Shown here: positions 40,862 to 48,100 of the stretch, one piece after another
How positions within the stretch are numbered: position 1 is the first letter of the stretch
How the letters are laid out: every line of letters begins with the position of its first letter
Source: S34-282 sp034422075
Lineage (GTDB): Bacteria; Chloroflexota; Dehalococcoidia; Lucifugimonadales; Australimonadaceae
NCBI GenBank assembly: GCA_034422075.1
Contig: DAOUJX010000025.1
Span: 1-50,670 of the forward strand
Length of the DNA stretch: 50,670 bases
Reading direction: 5' to 3'
The notes under the pieces: generated by a model
The model's input: only the letters and a program-made list of their open reading frames with translations
Told to the model about the DNA's origin: nothing
Databases searched by the model: none
Translations under genes and position numbers: made by a program

Positions 40862-41017
40862 GTGCAGAGCATCCCAAACGATTGCCCGTTGTGCGACGGC
40901 GAACTGGAGTGGAACGGGGTCTTCTACGTCTGTGAGGCCTGCTTTACGCCGTTCGACCCCCCAGAACTGGCCGGCGCATGGCGTGAACGCCTAAGCCAAG
41001 GCGGAGCTACCCCGTGA
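40862..41017 (+). CDS. 51-residue zinc-ribbon microprotein
   Basis: This small gene encodes a 51-residue protein with a complete zinc ribbon: CPLC (Cys8, Cys11) and CEAC (Cys24, Cys27), separated by a short hairpin ELEWNGVFYV. The acidic tail PFDPPELAGAWRERL follows. The stop overlaps GTG 41014 of the crotonase gene (GTGA), so the two are translationally coupled. It starts at GTG 40862 with a -10 hexamer seven bases upstream, hence leaderless. The fold resembles the short rubredoxin-like or TFIIB-type zinc ribbons; the partner, if any, is unknown. Confidence 0.7.
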   Translation: MQSIPNDCPLCDGELEWNGVFYVCEACFTPFDPPELAGAWRERLSQGGATP

Positions 41018-41802
41018 ACGAGCAGGTCCTCATCGAGCGGAACGGCCCCGTCGCACGCGTCGTGCTCAACCGCCCCGAGCGCCGTAATGCCGTATCGCTC
41101 GCCATGTGGCGCCAGTTGGCCGAGGCCTTCGATGCGCTGGAACCCGACCAAGCGGTGCGCGTCGTGGTCGTCACCGGTGCGGGCGATGCGGCGTTCTCCG
41201 CCGGCGCCGATATTACGGAATTCGAGGAGACGCGCAGCACGCCCGAGAAGGCGCGCTCCTACCGCGAGACGTTCGAGTCGGCGTGCCACGCCCTCGCGCG
41301 CCTTAGCAAACCGACCATCGCCGCCGTGCGCGGCTACTGCATTGGCGGCGGCTTCGAGTTGGCGCTGAGCGCTGACCTGCGCATCGCCTCCACCGGCGCG
41401 TCCTTCGGGATACCCGCCGGACGGATGGGGCTGGCCATCGGACACCGCTTCGTGCAGCGCATGACCGCGCTCGCAGGCCCCGGGCATGCCGCCTACCTCT
41501 TGCTCACGGGCCGCTCCGTCGACGCCGCGCAAGCATACGCGATGGGCCTCGCCAACACCGTCGTCTCTGACGACGACTTCGACGCCTACGTCGCAGGCCT
41601 GGTCGGAGACATCGCGGCGCTGTCGTCCAACTCGCACCGGCTCCACAAGGGCGTGCTGGCCGACCTGGAGGCGTACGGAGCGTCACCGGACGTACCACCG
41701 GAGCGGCTAGCGCTGCCGCAATCGGCCACGGCGCACGCAGACTTTCACGAGGGCGTGCGCGCCTTCCTCGAACGCCGCAAGCCCGACTTCGGGGGAACGT
41801 AG
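41014..41802 (+). CDS. crotonase-superfamily enoyl-CoA hydratase/isomerase, one catalytic Glu missing
   Basis: The 262-residue protein shows the crotonase CoA-binding and oxyanion-hole blocks FSAGADITEFEE and AAVRGYCIGGGFELALSADLRIA. The first catalytic Glu of classical hydratases (the Glu of GGGFEL) is present, but the second (normally GxPE) is Ala here: FGIPAGRMGLAIG. Single-Glu or Glu-less crotonases include isomerases, decarboxylases and hydrolases rather than hydratases. It is coupled to the zinc-ribbon gene and lies upstream of the fatty-acid cluster. A role in acyl-CoA metabolism is likely; the precise reaction is open. Confidence 0.9.
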   Translation: MNEQVLIERNGPVARVVLNRPERRNAVSLAMWRQLAEAFDALEPDQAVRVVVVTGAGDAAFSAGADITEFEETRSTPEKARSYRETFESACHALARLSKPTIAAVRGYCIGGGFELALSADLRIASTGASFGIPAGRMGLAIGHRFVQRMTALAGPGHAAYLLLTGRSVDAAQAYAMGLANTVVSDDDFDAYVAGLVGDIAALSSNSHRLHKGVLADLEAYGASPDVPPERLALPQSATAHADFHEGVRAFLERRKPDFGGT

Positions 41803-41817
41803 AGGCTTCCCTCCCGC

Positions 41818-41823
41818 TATAAT
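41818..41823 (+). promoter_or_regulatory. -10 element (TATAAT) of the fatty-acid gene cluster
   Basis: TATAAT is the best consensus -10 in the region and predicts a start near 41830, about 25 nt before the TTG start of the first dehydratase subunit. No -35 is obvious. Confidence 0.5.
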
Positions 41824-41854
41824 CTCACTCGCTATCCCTTCCCTCGGTGCACGA

Positions 41855-42253
41855 TTGGACTTCGACGCCATCCAACCCGGTACAACGCTCGCGCGAGAAC
41901 CGCTGGCAATATCGCACGAGCGCGCGGCGCTGTACCGCGACGCCGTCGGCGACCAGTCTGGGCTCTACGACGAGGCGAGCGTTGCCCCGGCAATGGCCGT
42001 CGCCGCGCTTGCGATGGAATCAGCGATGCGCGCCGTCGAGCTGCCCTCTGGCGCAATCCATGTCTCCCAACAGCTGGCCTTCATGCAACCCCTCGCGCTC
42101 GAGCGCCCCACGACGTGTACGACCACAATGTCGCAGAACTCCGTGCGTCGGGGCGTGCGCTTCCTTGTGCTGCAACTCGAGGTAGCCGGTGATGGTGGCG
42201 CGCCGGTGATGACCGGTAGCGCCACCATCACCATCAAGGAGGCCGACGCATGA
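41855..42253 (+). CDS. FAS1-like hot-dog dehydratase subunit (HadA/MaoC N-terminal type)
   Basis: The 132-residue protein has the hot-dog fold pattern of the MaoC N-terminal (FAS1-like dehydratase) family, with SHERAALYRDAVGDQSGLYDEA at residues 23-44 and TTTMSQNSVRRGVRFLVLQ for the central strands. It lacks the hydratase catalytic Asp-His of MaoC. In HadAB of mycobacteria and two-gene MaoC systems, such a subunit pairs with an active one. It overlaps the next gene by four bases (ATGA). TTG 41855 is the only plausible start. Pairing with the next gene is inferred. Confidence 0.82.
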   Translation: MDFDAIQPGTTLAREPLAISHERAALYRDAVGDQSGLYDEASVAPAMAVAALAMESAMRAVELPSGAIHVSQQLAFMQPLALERPTTCTTTMSQNSVRRGVRFLVLQLEVAGDGGAPVMTGSATITIKEADA

Positions 42254-42633
42254 GTGCCCCCACGCTTGCAGGAGCGGCCCGCGTCGTCACCCAAGACCAA
42301 CTGCACCTCTACGCCGACGCCAGCGGCGACCACAACCCCCTGCACCTCGATGAGCAGTTTGCCGCCACGACGATGTTCGGGCGCACCATTGCTCACGGGA
42401 TGCTAGTGCTCGCGTTCGTTTCGGAGATGATGACCGCTGCGTTCGGCGAGCGATGGCTGCGCGCAGGGGCGCTCGACGTCCGCTTTCGCGCACCCGTCTT
42501 TCCCGGAGACGAGGTGCAAGCCGTCGGCACGCTCTGCGAGGGCCGCGGTAAGGTCTACGATGTCGTAGTCCGCAACCAAGACGGCGTCGATGTCATCACC
42601 GGCACGGCGGCGGTAGGTGCAGGCGATGGCTAG
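42250..42633 (+). CDS. MaoC-type (R)-3-hydroxyacyl dehydratase subunit (HadB-like)
   Basis: The 127-residue protein has the R-specific hydratase motif LYADASGDHNPLHLDEQFA, with Asp and His at the active-site positions, and GRTIAHGMLVLAF. It dehydrates (R)-3-hydroxyacyl-ACP or hydrates enoyl-CoA. GGAGG precedes ATG 42250, which overlaps the previous subunit's stop. Together they form the third step of fatty-acid elongation, here located with fabG and plsX instead of fabZ. The plsX start lies eight bases inside its 3' end. Confidence 0.88.
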   Translation: MSAPTLAGAARVVTQDQLHLYADASGDHNPLHLDEQFAATTMFGRTIAHGMLVLAFVSEMMTAAFGERWLRAGALDVRFRAPVFPGDEVQAVGTLCEGRGKVYDVVVRNQDGVDVITGTAAVGAGDG

Positions 42634-43633
42634 CAGCAGCAGCCCCATTATTGCGCTCGATGCGATGGGCGGCGACACCGCGCCCGGCGTACAGGTGCTC
42701 GGCGGTGTGCTGGCCGCGCGCGATGGCCTGCAGGTGTTGCTGATCGGTGACGAGACTCCTGTCCGCGCGGAACTCGCCAAACACGACACCGCTGGGCTCG
42801 CCATCAATGTTGTGCCGTCAGACGGCGTAGTGCCAGAGGGTGAGAACCCTGTGCGGGCGCTCCGCGCCAATCCCCGCGCGTCCATCGCCGTCGCCGTCGG
42901 CCTCGTCAAGGCGGGAGCGGCAAACGGCGCGGTCAGCATGGGCTCGACGGGTGCGGCAATGGCCGCCTCCGTCCTCGCGCTCGGGCTGATGGAGGGGCTG
43001 GACCGTCCGGCGCTCGGCGGTCCATTCATCGCGCTGGCACCTCGCACGTCCATAATTGACCTCGGCTCGCAGATAGACTGCCGACCCTCACAGTTGCTGA
43101 GCTTCGCGGCGCTGGGGGTGGCCTTCGCACGCTCATACCAGCGCATCGAGTCGCCGCGTGTCGGCCTGCTCAGCGTCGGCTCGGAGGAGGGCAAGGGCAA
43201 CCGCCTCATTCAGGAGGCCTACCCCCTCCTCAAGGCGAGCGTCCCCAACTTCGTTGGCAACGTCGAGGGGCACGAGGTCTTCATGGACAAGGTGGACGTG
43301 CTGGTCTGCGACGGCTTCGTCGGCAACGTGCTGCTCAAGTATACGGAGGGATTGGCCCAGGCGGCGGGACGCTACCTTGGCGAAGCGCTCGGCGCAGGCT
43401 CCCCCGCCATACGCGCGATCCGCGACCTTGCGGGTGCCGCCGAGCACGCCGGCGGGCCGCTCTTCGGCGTCAACGGCGTCGTCGTCATCGGGCACGGGCG
43501 CTCGGGCGCCGAGCACATCGCTAACGCAATCAAGCGCGCTGCCGACGTCTACTCGCACGGCGTTATCGACGCAATGCGCGACGAACTCGCGTCGGTGTTG
43601 GCGCGCGCCGAAGAAGCGGCCCCCGATGGGTAA
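42626..43633 (+). CDS. plsX: phosphate acyltransferase
   Basis: PlsX makes acyl-phosphate from acyl-ACP for phospholipid synthesis, at the membrane surface. The 335-residue protein shows the family's opening IALDAMGGDTAPGVQVLG, NPRASIAVAVGLVKAGAANGAVSMGSTGA, and the late GHGRSGAEHIANAIKRA. ATG 42626 is preferred to GTG 42617 because it fits the length of the family. It is overlapped by the MaoC gene at one end and by fabG at the other. plsX next to fabG is a common bacterial arrangement. Confidence 0.97.
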   Translation: MASSSSPIIALDAMGGDTAPGVQVLGGVLAARDGLQVLLIGDETPVRAELAKHDTAGLAINVVPSDGVVPEGENPVRALRANPRASIAVAVGLVKAGAANGAVSMGSTGAAMAASVLALGLMEGLDRPALGGPFIALAPRTSIIDLGSQIDCRPSQLLSFAALGVAFARSYQRIESPRVGLLSVGSEEGKGNRLIQEAYPLLKASVPNFVGNVEGHEVFMDKVDVLVCDGFVGNVLLKYTEGLAQAAGRYLGEALGAGSPAIRAIRDLAGAAEHAGGPLFGVNGVVVIGHGRSGAEHIANAIKRAADVYSHGVIDAMRDELASVLARAEEAAPDG

Positions 43634-44372
43634 GCTAGACGGCAGGCGCGCCCTAGTGACGGGCGCGAGTCACGGCATCGGGCGCGCCGTCGCGCTGCGG
43701 CTCGCGAAGGAGGGCGCCGCTGTCGCGCTCAACTACCGCAGCAGCGCCGCAGAGGCGGAAGAGGCGGCAACGGCCATCGACGCGAACGGCGGTACAGCCG
43801 TCGTGCTGGGGGGCGACGTGGCAGACCCGGCGCAGGCGGCAGCGCTCGTCGACGGCGCAATCAACATGCTTGGCGGGATTGACGTGCTGGTCAACAACGC
43901 CGGCATCACCCGCGACTCGCTCATCATGCGCATGAGCGACGACGATTGGGACGCCGTGCTGAGCACAAACCTGAACGGAGCGTTTTACTGCTGCCGAGCG
44001 GCGGCGCGGCACATGGTGCGCCAGCGATGGGGTCGCATCATCAACATGTCGTCCGTCGTCGGCGTGGCAGGAAACGCGGGGCAGGCCAACTACACGGCCG
44101 CCAAGGCCGGCCTCGTCGGCCTGACAAAGACGCTGGCCAAAGAACTGGCATCACGCGGGGTCACGGCCAACGCCATCGCCCCCGGCTTCATCGAAACGCG
44201 GATGGTCGAGGCGCTCTCGGACGAACTCCGCGAGGGCGTGCTCGGCCGCATCGCACTCGGCCGATTCGGCACCCCCGAAGACGTCGCCGGAGTCGTTGCA
44301 TTCCTCGCATCCGAAGATGCGTCCTACGTGACCGGCGAGGTTATCGGCGTCGACGGCGGCCTCGCCATCTAG
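43626..44372 (+). CDS. fabG: 3-oxoacyl-[ACP] reductase
   Basis: FabG reduces 3-oxoacyl-ACP with NADPH. The 248-residue short-chain dehydrogenase has GASHGIGRAVALRLAKEGA (Rossmann loop), NNAGITRDSLIMRM, the catalytic Ser in NMSSVVGVAG and YTAAKAG (Tyr-Lys), all typical of FabG. ATG 43626 overlaps the end of plsX, so the four genes from the first dehydratase to fabG are translationally coupled. No fabD, fabF, fabH or acpP appears in the window. Confidence 0.97.
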   Translation: MGKLDGRRALVTGASHGIGRAVALRLAKEGAAVALNYRSSAAEAEEAATAIDANGGTAVVLGGDVADPAQAAALVDGAINMLGGIDVLVNNAGITRDSLIMRMSDDDWDAVLSTNLNGAFYCCRAAARHMVRQRWGRIINMSSVVGVAGNAGQANYTAAKAGLVGLTKTLAKELASRGVTANAIAPGFIETRMVEALSDELREGVLGRIALGRFGTPEDVAGVVAFLASEDASYVTGEVIGVDGGLAI

Positions 44373-44392
44373 CAGCGCAGAGGAGAGCAAGC

Positions 44393-45178
44393 ATGACACT
44401 ACCCCCGCAGGAGCACATGGGGCCGGGCGAGCGCATCATGGTCGTCGTCGCCCACCCGGACGACGCGGAATTCATGTGCTCCGGCACCATGGCTAAGTGG
44501 ACGCGTGAGGGGCGAGAAGGCGTCTATGTCATCGCCACCAACGGCAACAAGGGCACGTCCGACCGCGATGCAGACACGGCGGAACTCGCGCGCGTGCGCG
44601 AGGAGGAGCAGCGGCGCGCCTGCGTCATCCTCGGCGTCAGCCATGTCGAGTTTCTAGGTTACGAGGACGGAATGCTCCAGAACACGCTGGAGTTGCGCCG
44701 CGACCTGGTTCGGCTCATTCGCCTCTTCCGCCCGACGGCAGTCGTGACCGAAAACCCGACGATGCGCTGGTTTGGCAACTACCTCAACCATCCCGACCAC
44801 CGCGCCGTCGGAGAGGCGACGATGGACGCGGTCTTCCCGTCGGCGCGCGACTTCCACATGTGGCCGGAGCTGCACCACGACGAGGGTCTCGAACCGCACA
44901 TCGTAGAGCACCTCTACGTCGGCGCGCGGGGATACGACGCCAACGTGTGGATTGACATCGCCGAAACGTTGGACAAGAAGGCGGAGGCACTGCGCGCACA
45001 CGCCTCACAGGTACGCAACCCGTCGCCGGAGTTCGACGAGTGGATTCGCTCGATGGCGCGCCGCTCCGCCGGGGACTCGGGCCTGGAGTATGCGGAAGCC
45101 TTCCGCTACTTCTACCTCGGCGCTCGCCCTACCTCACAGACGAACGCGCAACCCAAGGACACGCCGACGCGGGCGTAG
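44393..45178 (+). CDS. PIG-L/LmbE-family deacetylase (copy 2)
   Basis: The 261-residue paralogue of the hydrolase at 38.7 kb has AHPDDAEFMCSG near residue 22, TNGNKGTSDRDA, and the later zinc His in NHPDHRAVGE near residue 129. The C-terminal part with RNPSPEFDEWIRSMARRSAGDSGLEYAEAF matches copy 1's ending EYAEVF. AGGAGA lies ahead of ATG 44393, and the gene follows fabG by 20 bases in the same direction, so it is likely a member of the operon. Its substrate is unknown; a glycolipid-type precursor would fit the lipid context but is inferred. Confidence 0.93.
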   Translation: MTLPPQEHMGPGERIMVVVAHPDDAEFMCSGTMAKWTREGREGVYVIATNGNKGTSDRDADTAELARVREEEQRRACVILGVSHVEFLGYEDGMLQNTLELRRDLVRLIRLFRPTAVVTENPTMRWFGNYLNHPDHRAVGEATMDAVFPSARDFHMWPELHHDEGLEPHIVEHLYVGARGYDANVWIDIAETLDKKAEALRAHASQVRNPSPEFDEWIRSMARRSAGDSGLEYAEAFRYFYLGARPTSQTNAQPKDTPTRA

Positions 45179-45186
45179 AATGCACT

Positions 45187-48100
45187 CTACGCGCCCCTTC
45201 GCTGGCTTACAGCCAGCAGGGCATCGCGGCGCTGGCGCTCTTGCTCGCGCGGGGGTGGTGGAGCGATGTGCGGGAGCGGCGTCACCTTGCGGAACAGCGG
45301 CAGGTAGCTCGACCAGTTGTCCAGGATGTCCTCAGCTCGAGCGCTTCGCGTCATCTCGTGGTGGCGCAGGATGAGCGTATGCAGCAGACCCTCGTCCTCC
45401 GGATCATCCACCGTCTCGACGCCCACCATCTCTAGGTTCACCTTCCAATCGAGCGAGCCGTCGATGTCGAGTGCGAATGCCGCGCCGCCGGACATGCCGG
45501 CGCCGACGTTGCGCCCGACGGGGCCGAGGACGACGACAACGCCGCCCGTCATGTACTCGCAGGCGTGATCGCCGACGCCCTCGACGACTGCCCATGCGCC
45601 CGAGTTGCGGACGGCGAACCGCTCGCCAGCGCGTCCCGCTGCAAAGAGGCGCCCACCAGTCGCGCCGTAGAGGACGGTGTTGCCCATAATGACGTTGTCG
45701 TGCGCGTGGTAGGGCGCGTCGTCAGGCGGCCGGAGCACGAGTTCGCCGCCATGCATCCCTTTGCCCACATAGTCGTTCGCCTCCCCCTCCAGCGTCAGGT
45801 GCATGCCCTCGAGGAGGAACGCGCCGAATGACTGGCCTGCAGAGCCTCGGAATCGCAGATCGATGGAGTGCTCGGGCAGGCCGGAGTCGCCGTGGATGTA
45901 CGCGATTTCGCCCGCGATACGCGCTCCGACGGTGCGGTGGACGTTGCGGATCTCGCGCTCGATCTTGACCGCCTGTCGCCCATCGATTGCCGGGCGCACC
46001 TGCGGTAGAAGCACGTCGTCGAGCAGATTGTCCTCCGGGCGGTCATTCCGCTCTTGCATGCGGCGCACGGGCCGGGTTCCAGTAGGGTCGGCCGGGGCAA
46101 GCAGCCGGCTGAGGTCAATGGTGTGCGCGTTGGGTGCTCCCTCCACTGGGATTTGCTCGAGCAGGTCGGAGCGTCCGACGATTTCGTCGAGGTTGCGCAC
46201 GCCGAGGGAGGCGAGGACGGTACGCAGCTCCTCGGCGATGAAGAACATGTAGCGCACCAGCATCTCTGGCGCGCCCCAGTACTTCGCCCGCAGCTCAGGG
46301 TCTTGCGTCGCGACTCCTACGGGGCAGGTGTTGAGGTGGCACTGGCGCGCGATTTGGCAGCCCACGGCAACCATCGCGGCGGTGCCGAACCCGAACTCCT
46401 CCGCCCCGAGCATGGCGGCGATGGCGATGTCCTCGCCCGTCTTCAGGCCTCCGTCGGTGCGCAGCGTGATGCGCCCGCGCAGGTCGTTTTCGACCAGTAC
46501 CTGCTGCGTCTCGACGACGCCCAACTCCCACGGGGAGCCGGCGTACTTGATTGAGACCCAAGGTGACGCACCCGTGCCGCCTTCGCCTCCCGATATCAGC
46601 ACGTAGTCGGCGTAGCCCTTCGCGACACCCGCCGCAATCGTGCCAACCCCCGCCTCAGCCACCAGCTTGACGGCCACCGTCGCGCGGGGATTGACCGCCT
46701 TCAGGTCGTATATCAGTTGCGCGAGGTCCTCGATGGAGTAGATGTCGTGGTGCGGTGGGGGCGAAATGAGGGGGACGCCCGGCTGCGTGCGCCGCGCCGT
46801 CGCGATGATCTCCGTCACCTTGTGCCCCGGCAACTGGCCCCCCTCGCCGGGCTTGGTGCCCTGCGCCATCTTGATTTCGAGCACGTCAGCGAGCGCCAGA
46901 TACTCAGGCGTGACGCCGAACCGACCGCTGGCGACCTGCTTCATACGGCTGCCCGTGCGCACGCCCCCGCTCAGCTCCCGGAAGCGGCGCGGATCCTCGC
47001 CGCCCTCGCCCGAGCCGCTCTTGGAGTCCATCATGTTGTAGGCGCTGGCGATGCCCTGGTGCGCCTCGATGCTGAGCGCACCGAACGACATGGAACCGCC
47101 GTTGAAGCGCTTGACGATTCTGGAGGCGGGCTCGACCTCGTCCAGAGGTACGGGGGTTGCTTCGTGCTTGATGCGCAAGAGGTCGCGCAGCGATATCGGC
47201 GCCTGGTTATGCACCATCTCGACATACTGCTCGTACCCGCTTTGCCCTGTGCCTTCTTCCTCGAGCGCCTTGTGCAGGATGCGCACGCTGCCCGGCGAAA
47301 AGCCGTGAGGCTCGCCGCCGCGACGGTAGCGGTAGTAGCCATGGTCGACGAGGCCGTCGCCCTTGGCTCCGTTGGCCAAGTCGGCCTCGAATGCTTCGGT
47401 ATGCAGCTGCTGAACGGCTGCGGCAATTTCGTCGAAACCGATGCCGCCTATCGGCGACGGCGTGCCGACGAACGCGCGCTCGATGACCTCGTCTGAGAGT
47501 CCGATGGCCTCGAATATCTGCGCGCCGTGGTAGGCGCTGACCGTGCTGATGCCCATCTTGGACATGATCTTGAGCAGCTGTTTGTTGATGGTGCGCAGGT
47601 AGTTGGCCAGCGCCACTACGGTCGGGATATCGGCGTCGTGCCCCACCTCGATGAGGTCGACGACGGTCGCGAACGCAAGGTAGGGATTGACGGCGCTTGC
47701 GCCATAGCCAATCAGCAGCGCCACCTGGTGGGGGTCGCGCGCCTCTCCTGTTTCCGCAACTATCGACGCGCGCATCCGCTTGCGAGCGCGAATGAGGTGG
47801 TTATGCACGGCGCCGACGGCGAGCAGCATCGGGATAGCAGCGTTGGCCGAGTCGACTCCCTTGTCGGAGATGATGAGCACCCCCGCGCCGTCGTCAACGG
47901 CTGCCTCCGCCTCGGCGCTCAATCGTGTGAGCGCGCTCTCAAGCCCCACGCCACCTGACGCCGCCCCATACAGAGCGGAAAGCGTCGTTACGCCGAGGCC
48001 GGCAACGTCCTCCCGCACAGCGGCGAGTTGCGCATCTGCCAGTACGGGCGCATCGAGGCGCAGCAGGCCTGCGTGCTCCTCCGTTTCCTCCAAGAGCGAG

